Origin: JAKZRT01 sp965247915
GTDB taxonomy: Bacteria > Pseudomonadota > Alphaproteobacteria > Rhodobacterales > Rhodobacteraceae
DNA: 64,000 bases
Reading direction: 5' to 3'
Assembly: GCA_965247915.1 (NCBI GenBank)
Contig: OZ252048.1
Coordinates: forward strand, 1,488,001 to 1,552,000
In this document: piece after piece, positions 42,393 to 51,500 of the stretch
Layout of the letters: each line of letters begins with the position of its first letter
Position numbering within the stretch: the stretch's first letter is position 1
Program-made: the position numbers and the translations under genes
The notes under the pieces: model-generated
Database searches by the model: none
Seen by the model: the letters and a program-made list of their open reading frames with translations, nothing else
Told to the model about the DNA's origin: nothing

Positions 42393-42489
42393 TTTCCTGA
42401 CCTATGCCTATATCTTCGCGCTTGAAATGGCCCAACCGGCGGCGGGTGATCTGAAAACGCGGCTGATCGGATATGGGCGCGAGGAATAG
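42393..42489 (+). pseudogene. C-terminal fragment of an unidentified plus-strand gene
   Basis: The frame ending TAG at 42487-42489 reads FFLTYAYIFALEMAQPAAG and then DLKTRLIGYGREE. It looks like a genuine membrane-protein terminus but has no start and abuts the cyclase remnant in opposite orientation. It must have been brought here by rearrangement. Confidence 0.3.
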
Positions 42490-42591
42490 TTTTCACGGTG
42501 AGAAATCATCTAAAGCACTTCACCTGAACTTGGAATCAATGGGGATTCCCAAAGGGATTGATTTGTGATTCACGCTATTTGGAGGTGAATT

Positions 42592-42984
42592 ATGAGCAAT
42601 ACTTATTCTTTGGATTTGCGCACGCGGGTGATTTCACAGGTTCGGACGGGGTTTTCCCGGCGCGAGGTTGCGCGGCGTTTCGGAGTGAGCCCGAGCTTTG
42701 TCATCAAGGTCGTTCAGCGTTTTGAGAAATCCGGCTCAGCAGCATCAGCAAAACAGGGGCGACCGAGCGGCAAGGGCAAGCTGGCGGCTTTCAGAACGGC
42801 GCTGGTGGCACAAGTTGCAGCGCATCCCGATCTGACTTTGGCGGAATTGAGGGACTGGCTCGCGCGCAAACATCGGGTGGGTGTGCATCTCTTCTCGATC
42901 AGCCGAGTCCTGAAATCCGCAGGCTTCACATATAAAAAAATCGCTTCTGGCAGTGGAGGCTGGTCGCGCGCGGGCGCGCCGTAA
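42592..42984 (+). CDS. IS630 transposase, N-terminal ORF (copy 2)
   Basis: A 130-residue ORF: MSNTYSLDLRTRVISQVRTGFSRREVARRFGVSPSFVIKVVQRFEKSG helix-turn-helix and GRPSGKGKLAAFRTALV linker. GGAGG is 7 bp upstream of the ATG. The frame runs off after seven A (42934-42940) at YKKIASGSGG; the catalytic part continues in the +1 frame as KKSLLAVEAGRARARRKRY. Confidence 0.87.
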   Translation: MSNTYSLDLRTRVISQVRTGFSRREVARRFGVSPSFVIKVVQRFEKSGSAASAKQGRPSGKGKLAAFRTALVAQVAAHPDLTLAELRDWLARKHRVGVHLFSISRVLKSAGFTYKKIASGSGGWSRAGAP

Positions 42985-43549
42985 GCGCTATATCTGGCAG
43001 GTTCATCGCCAGCCGTTCATGCGCAAAACCCCGCACCGGCTGGTCTTTATCGACGAGACCAGCGTGAAGACCAACATGACGCGGATGCGGGGCCGGTCGC
43101 TCAAAGGCCAGCGCCTGCGCGCCACAGCACCTTTTGGATATTGGCGCACACAAACCTTCATTGCCGGGCTCAGATGCGATGGCCTGATCGCACCCTGGGT
43201 GCTGGACGGGCCGGTCAACCGAGCTGGTTTCGAGGCCTATGTCGAAACCCAGCTCGCGCCGGCGCTGAACCAAGGTGATGTTGTCATCCTCGATAACCTG
43301 TCCTCGCACAAGAGCGCGAAAGCCGCCGCGATCCTGCGCAAATGCGGCGCTTGGTTCCTGTTCCTGCCACCCTATTCCCCGGATCTAAACCCGATCGAAA
43401 TGGCGTTTTCAAAGCTCAAAGCCCATCTCCGGCGGATCAAGGCCAGAACAATCGACGCCCTGTGGCGGGCGGTAGGAGAAATCTGTGACCTCTACGACGA
43501 AACTGAATGCTGGAACTACTTCAAGGCAGCCGGTTATGCGCACGACTAA
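42935..43549 (+). CDS. IS630 transposase, catalytic ORF (copy 2, frameshifted)
   Basis: The DDE half: HRLVFIDETSVKTNMTRMRGRSLKGQRL, VVILDNLSSHKSAKAA and LPPYSPDLNPIEMAFSKLKAHLRRIKART hold the catalytic Asp, Asp and Glu. Joined to the upstream ORF only by a shift at the A7 run, exactly as in copy 1. Confidence 0.87.
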   Translation, partial: KKSLLAVEAGRARARRKRYIWQVHRQPFMRKTPHRLVFIDETSVKTNMTRMRGRSLKGQRLRATAPFGYWRTQTFIAGLRCDGLIAPWVLDGPVNRAGFEAYVETQLAPALNQGDVVILDNLSSHKSAKAAAILRKCGAWFLFLPPYSPDLNPIEMAFSKLKAHLRRIKARTIDALWRAVGEICDLYDETECWNYFKAAGYAHD

Positions 43550-43561
43550 AAGTGAAATGAT

Positions 43562-44104
43562 TTAGATCGCGCCGCGATGCAGGCCTACGCCCACCTCCAG
43601 CGGCGGACCGTCGCCGGTCGGAACTTTCATCGCAACGAGCGCTTTCGCCGTGGTCAGCGCCTTTTGCGCGAAGTTGGCTCCGACAAACCCCGGCGGCCAG
43701 ACAGCCACCACGCAATCGCCGTAAAAGGCCATGATGAACCCGTCGTTGTCGGTGATTATTTCGGTCGCCGCGTCCAGAAACGCCGTCACCCGTTCTGAAA
43801 CCTGCTGCGGCTTGGCCCCCTCGGCGAAGGCGGTGGAATTGCGGATGTCCACGAAAAGCACGGCCATATCGACCTCGGCCCCGCCCGGGAATGCGTTCAG
43901 AAACCCGTCGCAGGCCGCGCAATAATGGTGATTTCGGTTGGACGGCGCTCGGCCCCTGCGCCCGAACCACCAGCCGCCGATACCCTTGAACGGAACCAGA
44001 CAGAGCCGACAGCGTGGCGGGCTGGGAACAACTCGGTGCAATTTATGTTGTTTCATCAGGTCCGGATGCCCGTCCGCAAAAATTGTGTACCAAAGTTCGG
44101 CCAC
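43562..44104 (-). pseudogene. class III adenylate/guanylate cyclase-like protein, 3'-truncated by IS630
   Basis: A 180-residue fragment from a GTG (an internal ATG at MKQHKLHRVV is an alternative start). The N-terminus has two Cys pairs (CRLCLVPF, CAACDGF). The cyclase domain starts EVDMAVLFVDIRNSTAFAE (first metal Asp) and continues DNDGFIMAFYGDCVVAVWPPGF (second metal Asp in YGDC) to EVGVGLHRGAI, where IS630 copy 2 begins and gives a TAA stop. The rest of the domain is lost apart from the remnant at 42275-42392. Catalysis is therefore very unlikely. Confidence 0.8.
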
Positions 44105-44137
44105 TTATCCTGACAGTCAAGGTTGATTCATGCTGTT

Positions 44138-44755
44138 TTAGTCTTTCCGGACATTCGTGCTGGGCGCGGCGAAATCACCACGTGAGTCGTATTTGTTGAC
44201 CAACACATGCGCCAACAGACCGGGTCCTGGACGACCGCGTTCGATGGGACGCGATGGCAATGCGGCCTGGCTGATCTTCTCGCAGCAGGTACAGGCCATG
44301 CGCGGACGCACGATCCGGTTCACGACAAAACGCCCCGGCTTGTATTCCAGCTCTTCGGTCACATCCTCGCCGAGTCGGCGCAGTCTGCCGCCGCAAGATG
44401 CGCAGTCTTCGCCGATTCCAATTACGGTCTCGTTGCGCGGCAGGTGATCGGGCAGTGGGCGGCGCTTTGGCTGCCGTTTCTCATCGGCATCGTCGGACGA
44501 CGGCTCGGGGGGCGGGCTTTCCGCCGCCCGTGCGATCTCTTGCTCTTCCAGTTTCAGTTCAAGCTGATCAAGGCTTTCTGAACGCGAACCGAACTGATGA
44601 CGACGCAGGCCCGCGAGTTGATGCTTCAGCTTCTCGATCAACACATCGCGGCTCTTCAGCCCGGCATTCCGGTTCGTCAGTTCTGACGCCATGGAAGCGA
44701 TCAACGCCTTCAATGCCGACGGGTCATCAGGCAGCTTTTTGATGTCATCGAGCAT
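44138..44755 (-). pseudogene. IS66 TnpC transposase, N-terminal ~190 residues
   Basis: Residues 1-190 match TnpC: a helical start (IEKLKHQLAGLRRHQFGSRSESLDQ), a Pro-rich linker, the zinc-finger-like CASCGGRLRRLGEDVTEELEYKPGRFVVNRIVRPRMACTCCEKI and LPSRPIERGRPGPGLLAHVLVNKY. Full-length TnpC is about 500-550 residues, so the whole DDE domain is absent. The last 16 codons are foreign sequence. Confidence 0.88.
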
Positions 44756-44830
44756 GGCTGATACCTACCACTTATCCGAGACGGTGGGAATCCCACAACG
44801 GCATCAATCCTTTGGAAATAAATGGTTTAC

Positions 44831-45178
44831 TCAGCCTGCTGTCAGCGGGCGCCATGTCCTCTTGGGCATACGCCAGTCAATGCCTTCAAGCAGCATCGCC
44901 AACTGCGCCGGCGTCAGCGCGATCTTCCCGTCCTTAGCGGCTGGCCACACGAACTTTCCCTTCTCCAGGCGCTTGCTGAACAGACAGGCTCCTTGGCCAT
45001 CCCACCAAATGACCTTGATCAGATCGCCACGGCGCCCTCGAAACACGAACATATTGCCGGTGAACGGGTTCTGTTTCAGGGTCTGCTCTGCCTGGGCAGC
45101 CAGCGTGGCAAAACCCCGGCGCATGTCCGTCACTCCAGCCGCCAGCCAGACCTTGGTGCTGGACGGAACAGGGATCAT
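44831..45178 (-). CDS. tnpB: IS66 accessory protein TnpB
   Basis: A 115-residue IS66 Orf2: MIPVPSSTKVWLAAGVTDMRRGFATLAAQAEQTLKQNPFTGNMFVFRGRRGDLIKVIWWDGQGACLFSKRLEKGKFVWP is the canonical sequence. Overlaps tnpA by 4 nt. Required with TnpA for transposition; not functional alone. Confidence 0.95.
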   Translation of the reverse strand: MIPVPSSTKVWLAAGVTDMRRGFATLAAQAEQTLKQNPFTGNMFVFRGRRGDLIKVIWWDGQGACLFSKRLEKGKFVWPAAKDGKIALTPAQLAMLLEGIDWRMPKRTWRPLTAG

Positions 45179-45564
45179 CCGGACAGGACACGGATCAGAT
45201 GTGCCAACGCCCCGGGATCGTAGGCACCGCTGATCCGGAGCCGGTGTCCACCAGCATGCTCGATCTCGATCGTGCCCTTGGCAACGCCAGCTTCAACGAC
45301 AGGCGGTTCATCCTTATCCAAGGCCTGATCCACGATCTCAACCGGAAGAAAACATGGCACACCCGCCGTTGCCAGTTCCGGGTCGGGCGCAAAGCGAGGG
45401 TCATGTAGCCATTTGAAGATCAGATTCGCATTCATCGCATACCGGCGCGCGACCTGCGCGACCGATACGCCCGGCGCCACCGTCTGAAAACAGATCGACC
45501 GCTTCTCGTCGTCTGTCCAAAGCCGCTTCGTTCGACGCGCCACCCCAAACCCCGTAGTGTCCAC
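45175..45564 (-). CDS. tnpA: IS66 TnpA (Orf1) helix-turn-helix protein
   Basis: A 129-residue DNA-binding protein: RRTKRLWTDDEKRSICFQTVAPGVSVAQVARRYAMNANLIFKWLHDPRF is the IS66 Orf1 helix-turn-helix. Starts about 65 bp inside the intact IS end. Confidence 0.92.
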   Translation of the reverse strand: MDTTGFGVARRTKRLWTDDEKRSICFQTVAPGVSVAQVARRYAMNANLIFKWLHDPRFAPDPELATAGVPCFLPVEIVDQALDKDEPPVVEAGVAKGTIEIEHAGGHRLRISGAYDPGALAHLIRVLSG

Positions 45565-45624
45565 TATCCGTGGTGGACACTATCCGACCCCTCCACGGCG
45601 CGGCAGAGCGGTCAGGCCGGACGG

Positions 45625-45951
45625 TTACACTAGAGTCTCTCCAAGTGCGCTTTGATTGAACCGGTTGCCGCCAGAGCCGTGCGACAAGATCACGAGCGGC
45701 CACCGTCCGGGAGCGATCGGCGCGCCACGCGCCGCGTGCCCAGGTTGCGCCCGGCTGTAAGAGAGCATCGATTCAGCTGTCGTCGTCGGATACCAGAGCG
45801 CGAGCGCAATGGTGCGCCCTCTATGAGAATCCGTCAGCACCGATTCGTCGAAACCAGCACGATGGGTCACCTGTACCGCATTGGCTCCTGGCACTACCAC
45901 CAAGAGCATGGCCACCACGCCGACACGGAATAGATCCGGCTTGAGTGCCAT
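45625..45951 (-). pseudogene. alpha/beta hydrolase, N-terminal fragment truncated by IS66
   Basis: A 108-residue fragment with a signal peptide (MALKPDLFRVGVVAMLLVVVPGANA). The mature start resembles the dienelactone-hydrolase/PAF-acetylhydrolase group: RTIALALWYPTT, then GRWPLVILSHGSGGNRFNQSALGETL, the oxyanion strand and loop. It ends where IS66 begins; the TAA stop comes from the IS end. The nucleophile elbow and the rest are absent from the window. Confidence 0.8.
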
Positions 45952-45970
45952 GCCGCTTCATCCTGGCCGA

Positions 45971-46681
45971 CTATTTGTGGCAACCGTGGCAGGTCAGTTG
46001 AACCGCCATCTCTGATCCGTCGAGCCGCCGTTGCGCCATCATTGCGTATGGCGACCCGGGCAGCTCGGCAACCATGCGCTGCAGATACGGCCTAGCTTCG
46101 TCGCGCCTTCCCAACTGCCATAAGACATCCGCGATTCCGCCGAGAAGCTCGCCACGACTGTGGATCGAAAGATACTCGAACAAATGCTCTTGCAATGAGT
46201 GGACCTTCTTATAGTCGCCGATCGCAATTTCCAGCATCATGTTGCGTGTCGGCGCGTGTGACACGAACTTTGCGGAAGCTGCGTAGTTGGCGGCTCTCGG
46301 GATGAGAACACCGAGATCGTCGGGAGCCAGCGACACCGCGCGTTCGAACTGGGTGAGGCTGTTACCGAACAGCGTCATGCCTTTGCCGGTATCACCTCGC
46401 TGGAAAGCCAGACCCGCTTGAAATTGCCAGCCCGCCGCTTGCCAGGCCAAGGCTCCCGGGTGATCCGGCTCGGCTTCCAACGTGTAGGAGGCAATCGCCA
46501 TTCCCTTTTGCAGCGCATCAAGATTGCCTTCGAAACCCGCGAAAAAGAGATCTCGAACCCGCTCGTCGAACCTCTCGGTCTGCTGCGCCGTAGCGGCGAC
46601 TGCCAACAAGAGCATCGTTGCCAGCCCGACGATACCCAGCGCTTGTCCAATCCTAAGGCAGTACGTCACCATGTTGTTCAT
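45971..46681 (-). CDS. exported TPR-like protein with C-terminal CxxCH motif
   Basis: A 236-residue protein with a signal peptide (LGIVGLATMLLLAVAATAQQ). The body shows helical TPR-type repeats (YTLEAEPDHPGALAWQAAGWQFQAGLAFQRGD, SLTQFERAVSLAPDDLGVLIPRAANYA, GGIADVLWQLGRRDEARPYLQRMVAELPGSPYA). The last residues are LTCHGCHK, a CxxCH heme c-attachment sequence right at the C-terminus. No other cytochrome features are present, so this may be a minimal heme tail, a metal site or coincidence. Lies 19 bp upstream of the broken hydrolase gene. Confidence 0.65.
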   Translation of the reverse strand: MNNMVTYCLRIGQALGIVGLATMLLLAVAATAQQTERFDERVRDLFFAGFEGNLDALQKGMAIASYTLEAEPDHPGALAWQAAGWQFQAGLAFQRGDTGKGMTLFGNSLTQFERAVSLAPDDLGVLIPRAANYAASAKFVSHAPTRNMMLEIAIGDYKKVHSLQEHLFEYLSIHSRGELLGGIADVLWQLGRRDEARPYLQRMVAELPGSPYAMMAQRRLDGSEMAVQLTCHGCHK

Positions 46682-46700
46682 CCCCCAACCCCAATCCGCT

Positions 46701-47006
46701 TCAAGAATTTCTGCCGTCGCCTTCCAGGATCTCGTGCAGGTAGACGACATGGTTGTGAAAGGCCCGCCGTCCCGTTTCCGTCATGCCGACACGGGTTCGG
46801 GGTTTTCTGCCCTCGAAATCCTTGACGATCTTCACGTAGCCTGCCTTTTCCAGTGCCGTCAGATGAGCCCCCAGATTGCCGTCCGTCGCACCGCTGACGG
46901 CCCTGAGCCGCACGAATTCGAGCATTTCCCGGCGTGGCAAGGCGTTCAAAGTGGCCATGATCTTGAGGCGCGTCGACTGGTGAATGATCTCGTCGGGCGC
47001 ATCCAC
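46701..47006 (-). CDS. winged-helix transcriptional regulator (HTH_34 / MarR-like)
   Basis: A 101-residue DNA-binding protein: IIHQSTRLKIMATLNALPRREMLEFVRLRAVSGATDGNLGAHLTALEKAGYVKIVKDFEGRKPRTRVGMTETGRRAFHNHV. The T-D-G-N-L-x-x-H-L-x-x-L-E-x-A-G-Y-[IV] core is typical of the short winged-helix DNA-binding group. It abuts the following membrane-protein gene with no gap, a common pairing of such regulators with a membrane partner. Confidence 0.82.
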   Translation of the reverse strand: MDAPDEIIHQSTRLKIMATLNALPRREMLEFVRLRAVSGATDGNLGAHLTALEKAGYVKIVKDFEGRKPRTRVGMTETGRRAFHNHVVYLHEILEGDGRNS

Positions 47007-47567
47007 TCACGTTCTCCTCATCCACAGGCCGCCGAGGATGAGAGCGCTGCCGCCGAGGATCGAACTCAACGAGTGGTAGGCCGGTGCCAGATGAAAGGCA
47101 CCGAGGGCAAGGGCCGCCAAGATCGCGCCAAGGGCGGTGAATTTATGACCCATCCATATCCCGGCGATCATGTAGATGGCCGCGATCAGCAAGGTGATGA
47201 ATGTCTGAACCTCGGCACCAGACACCGGCGCAAAGATCATGAAAACCATCGCCGTGAGTGCGCCAAGCACGGCGGCCGTCGCCGCGAAACGCAATCCTTG
47301 GCTGCGCGTGCCGTCTCTGGCATAGCGTCGCGCGTTACGGACGACGAGATATCCGGTGGCAACGATCCCGATTGCGTCGACGACAAGCCATCCGAAACCA
47401 GTGTTGTCGGGTGATACCGTGCCGTTGACACCGGCAACGATCCAAAGCAACCCCCAAAGCAGGAGATAGGGACTTGCAAGCCCGTATTGGAAGAGTGTCA
47501 GGCTGTGCCGTCTCGCCGCATCGACTTCCTTCAGCGCCGTTTCGGCATCGTCTTTGGTCACGTTCAT
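47007..47567 (-). CDS. integral membrane protein, partner of the winged-helix regulator
   Basis: A 186-residue protein with about six hydrophobic helices (SPYLLLWGLLWIVAGV, WLVVDAIGIVATGYLVV, FAATAAVLGALTAMVFMIFA, FITLLIAAIYMIAGIWM, ILAALALGAFHLA, SSILGGSALILGGLWM). The start MNVTKDDAETALKEVDAARRHSL has GGAAG upstream; an ATG four codons earlier is possible. No family recognised with confidence. Adjacent regulator gene starts right at its stop. Confidence 0.7.
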   Translation of the reverse strand: MNVTKDDAETALKEVDAARRHSLTLFQYGLASPYLLLWGLLWIVAGVNGTVSPDNTGFGWLVVDAIGIVATGYLVVRNARRYARDGTRSQGLRFAATAAVLGALTAMVFMIFAPVSGAEVQTFITLLIAAIYMIAGIWMGHKFTALGAILAALALGAFHLAPAYHSLSSILGGSALILGGLWMRRT

Positions 47568-48216
47568 GGCGTCTTCCATACCCAAGGCCACTTCGAGCGC
47601 ATAGAGTAGCGCAACCAGATGACTCTGTCAATAAGAGTACTCTGTAATTATTTGGCGCCACTACCGTGTGGGCTGTGTTCGAGCGGTTGGTCCGGCAGGT
47701 CCTAAATCGAGCGGTTAACCGTACCAAATCGCCCCGTGGTCAATCAGAGGGACAAAATAACCGTATCAAATCAGACCGAGGTTTAGTTGTGTAGAGAATG
47801 TCGGTCCCCAGAGAATGAAAAACGGGTCAAATACGGCCGAATCGGGGGATCGGTGGTTTACACGATCTGTCCGAAACGTCCAAATACCGCGCTATTCGGC
47901 GGCCGCTCGTTACGGATGGAGAATTACTCTAGAGTCGAGATTGGCGGAGGGAACGAAACCCGGTTCGAACCCTCTCCGATTCAGCGACCGCTCGGTCGGA
48001 GATGGTTTGTGATCACGAGCGCGTGGCGATCGAAACCCGGATCAAATCAGCGGATCTACCGCAGCAGCATCATGAGGCAGATATGGCCCGGCCTGTCTGG
48101 CATGCTCACGTGATCGGCAAGCTGCCTCGGTCGTGCCACCCTAGAGGGTTACCACCCGTAGACAGCCTCGACTATTGTATTTTCGGCCAAATTAGCCAAA
48201 ACTATCGCTTGGTAAT
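47568..48216. other. intergenic stretch of about 650 bp
   Basis: No supported gene. The right end (48178-48216) probably holds the promoter/operator of the Phd-type gene: an interrupted palindrome GGCCAAATTAGCC (48185-48197) is visible. The rest looks non-coding. Confidence 0.4.
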
Positions 48217-48228
48217 ATGGGGAGTGCG

Positions 48229-48426
48229 ATGAAGACCCTGACGGCGAAGGATGCGAAATATAGCTTCGGACGGCTGATCGACCTTGCCCGTGCCGAGCCG
48301 GTGACGGTGGCCAAGCATGGACGTCCTGTGGTCGTGGTCATGGCGATTGAAGAGTTTGAGCGGCTTAAGGCACTAGATCGACGCGGTGCCACGCCAAATA
48401 AGAGTAGTGAGTACCCGAGCCAATGA
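48229..48426 (+). CDS. Phd/YefM-family antitoxin
   Basis: A 65-residue protein MKTLTAKDAKYSFGRLIDLARAEPVTVAKHGRPVVVVMAIEEFERLKALD, a textbook Phd/YefM fold: N-terminal DNA-binding part and a helix that would neutralise a toxin. GGGGAG lies just before this ATG; an ATG four codons earlier is alternative. No toxin gene follows; instead its stop overlaps a 30-codon ORF (48423-48515) which in turn overlaps the helicase start. Confidence 0.88.
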   Translation: MKTLTAKDAKYSFGRLIDLARAEPVTVAKHGRPVVVVMAIEEFERLKALDRRGATPNKSSEYPSQ

Positions 48427-48515
48427 TTGCTGACCACCTGACAGGCACTAGGAATTCCGACCTGGATCTCTGGAAGATCGCCGATACCTGCAGCTCCAGA
48501 CGGGCCAAGCCATGA
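48423..48515 (+). CDS. 30-residue ORF linking the Phd gene to the helicase gene
   Basis: MIADHLTGTRNSDLDLWKIA then DTCSSRRAKP. Its ATG overlaps the Phd stop (ATGA, 48423-48426) and its stop overlaps the helicase ATG (ATGA, 48512-48515). Too short for a known toxin; it may be a toxin remnant or a coupling peptide. Confidence 0.35.
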   Translation: MIADHLTGTRNSDLDLWKIADTCSSRRAKP

Positions 48516-51500
48516 ACGTCTTCGACACCCACAAGCAAATCGTCGACGACTATGCGCAGTACATTCGCAGCTTCATCAACATCTCCGATCCAGAGATCGC
48601 GCAGACGGTCGAAGACACGCTCTCCGAGGGGCGTCTCTGGCCGCAGCCCCTACTGCAGTTCAATCCTGCGTACGAACAGGCCGGCACCGTCGAAGAGGTT
48701 ATAGCCTCTGGATTGCTGCACGAAGACGTTCGACACATCTTCGACGGCTACTCCCTGTATCGCCATCAATGCGAGGCCATTCAACTGGGCGTCGGCGGCA
48801 CCGACTTCGTTGTTACTTCGGGAACCGGTTCGGGCAAGTCACTGACCTACATCGGTACGGTCTTCAACCACCTGCTCGCCAACCCGGGTACTGCGGGAGT
48901 AGCCGCGGTAATCGTCTATCCGATGAACGCGCTGATCAACTCGCAGACCAACGAATTCAACACCTACAAAGGCAACTACGAAAAGAACACGGGGCGCGAA
49001 TTTCCCATCACCTTCGGCCAGTACACCAGCCAGGAAAAGGAGGAGCGGCGGCAAGCGATGCGCGAGGATCCCCCGCAAATCCTCCTCACCAACTACATGA
49101 TGCTCGAACTCCTGCTCACCCGGCTGCAGGAGCGGCCCATTCGCGATGCCATCTTCGAAAATCTCCGGCACCTCGTTTTCGACGAGCTTCACACCTACCG
49201 TGGGAGACAGGGTGCGGACGTCTCCATGCTCATCCGCCGCATCCAGGCTCAATGCAAGCAAACGGTCTGCTGCATTGGCACCTCAGCAACCATGGTCTCG
49301 GTGGGTAGCGAGGAGTCTAAGCGCGCGGAGGTCGCGCGTGTTGCGAGCACGGTGTTTGGCCGATCGTTCGAGCCCGATCAGATCATAAACGAGACGCTGG
49401 CGCGCTCGCTGGACGGCGCTGGGAAACAGCCTTCAAAGCAGGAACTCCGTGATGCCATCACAGCTGGAATCGACACCGATGCAGATGAAACCGAACTCCG
49501 CAAGCATCCGGTGGCGGTGTGGCTTGAAAACCGCATAGCCCTCGAAGAGCTTGACGGGGAACTGGCTCGGCGGATGCCGATGGGGTTCAGTCATGTCGTC
49601 GCGACATTGGCCGAGGACTCAGGCGCACCGGAAGACAGATGTCGGTTGGTTCTCGAGGCGACCCTGCAATGGGTAAGTGCCGTCAACCAGCGCATTCAGG
49701 AAGGAGGTTCGCTCTATACGCTCCTGCCCTTCAAGCTCCATCAGTTCATCGCTCAGACCGGGTCCGTTTACACGACACTCGACCAGGGTGAGGAACGGTT
49801 CATCACCCTTGAGCCGGGTATCTACAAACATGACGACAGCAACAAACCCATCTTCGCCAACGTCTTCAGCCGGGCCACGGGACACCCCTTCATCTGTGTT
49901 TCTCTGGCGAATGGCCAGCTCGCGCCTCGAGAGTTTCGCGCGACTGGGGATGACGATGACGACGCCACGGACGGGTATCTGATTATCGGTGACGAGATCT
50001 GGGATCCGGATCAGGATCTCGACTACCTGCCGGAAGCCTGGGTACGGACACGCGCGAGCGGCGAGAAGGTTCCGGATTCAAAGAAGCGAGCATACTTCCC
50101 TCGGAAGCTGTATTTCGACGAATACGGAACCTGCTCAGAGACGGATCCGCTGAAGTACTGGGGCTGGTTCATGCAGGCACGTCTTCTCTTCGATCCGACA
50201 GCAGGTGTGTTCTATGACGCCAAGGCGAACGAGGGCACGAAGCTCACGCGTCTCGGAAGCGAGGGCCGAAGCACCTCGACGACCATCACCGCCTTTTCGA
50301 TCCTCAACCGCTTGCGGGACGGCGGACATTCTCCGCGCGACCAGAAGCTCCTGAGCTTCACCGACAACCGGCAGGATGCAGCACTGCAGTCCGGTCACTT
50401 CAATGACTTCGTCCAGGTGGTTCGCCTGCGCGCCGGGATACGGCAAGCACTCGAGACCGAAGCGAGCGGCATACTCGACTATGCGACACTCGGCGAGGCG
50501 ATCTTCAAGTCGCTGTCACTGCCTTTCCGCGACTACGGCAACCGCGATGCAGAGCCGGAACTGGCCCCGGTCAAGCGAAAGTACGAAGAGGCACTCCAGG
50601 ACTACTTGTTCTTCCGTGCTCTCGCGGATCTCCGCCGCAGCTGGCGCATTGTCCTTCCAAACCTGGAACAGTGTGCTCTTCTGAATGTCGACTACCTGGA
50701 CCTCGCCGAGATCGTGGCCGAAGACGGATTCTGGGCGGACCTCGAGATCGCGAACAGCCTCTCCCATCCGGAGCGCCGCGAGTTCTTGGCCACCGTCCTC
50801 GACTACTTTCGCCTCGAGTACGCCATCCACAGCGAAAATTACCTGGTCCCGAGCCGTCTCAAGGAGTTCGAGAAACGGATTCGCGAACAACTGAAGGCGC
50901 CGTGGACGCTCGACTCGGACGAGGAGCTGCCGGCTCCGTCCGTCATTCGCCTCGATCCGCTGCACCGAAGTGCACGCCTCTCCAACAAGAGCATGGGGCC
51001 AGCGAGCTCGCTCGGGAAGTATATCAAGCACTTTGCGAACCAAACAGACGTCGACCCGAATGTTCTTCGGGGTGACCACTACCGTGACTTCATCTTGCGG
51101 CTGATGCGCAAGTTGAAGGACGCCGACTACCTTTTCGAGGAATCCGCCAGGAACGCGAACAACGAGGAGGTTCCGGTATTTCGGCTTCGCATCGAGAAGA
51201 TCCTGTGGAAACTCGGAGACGGCAAGACCGTCAGGCCGGATCCGATCAAGCGGCGCTCTTACAAGGACCACAAGCCAACCCCCAATGCCTTCTTTCGGGA
51301 AATCTATCGGCGGGACTTCACTGAGAGCAAGCGGTTGGCCGCAGCCGACCACACTGGGCAGCTTGGTGTGGACGCGAGACAAGACCGCGAGGATCGCTTC
51401 CGGGCGGACTGGTATCGGATCGGCGGGACTTCACTGAGAGCAAGCGGTTCGCAGCTTGGTGTGGACGCGAGACAAGACCGCGAGGATCGCTTCCGGGCGG

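Larger units (their letters stand above)
42513..43562 (+). mobile_element. IS630-family insertion sequence, copy 2
   Basis: A 1050-bp element flanked by TA (42511-42512 and 43563-43564) with imperfect inverted ends (AAGCACTTCACCTGAA on the left, AATCATTTCACTTTTA as complement on the right). Related to but clearly divergent from copy 1. Its right end lies in the cyclase coding sequence and supplies the stop codon of the cyclase fragment. Confidence 0.88.
44188..45628 (-). mobile_element. IS66-family insertion sequence, left part deleted
   Basis: IS66 genes tnpA, tnpB and the first part of tnpC in the usual order. The intact end is near 45628, reading inward GTAACCGTCCGGCCTGACC on the complement, inside a hydrolase gene. 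The other end is missing: tnpC stops matching the family at about 44188 (after HVLVNKY), where unrelated DNA begins. No target duplication can be checked. Confidence 0.75.
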
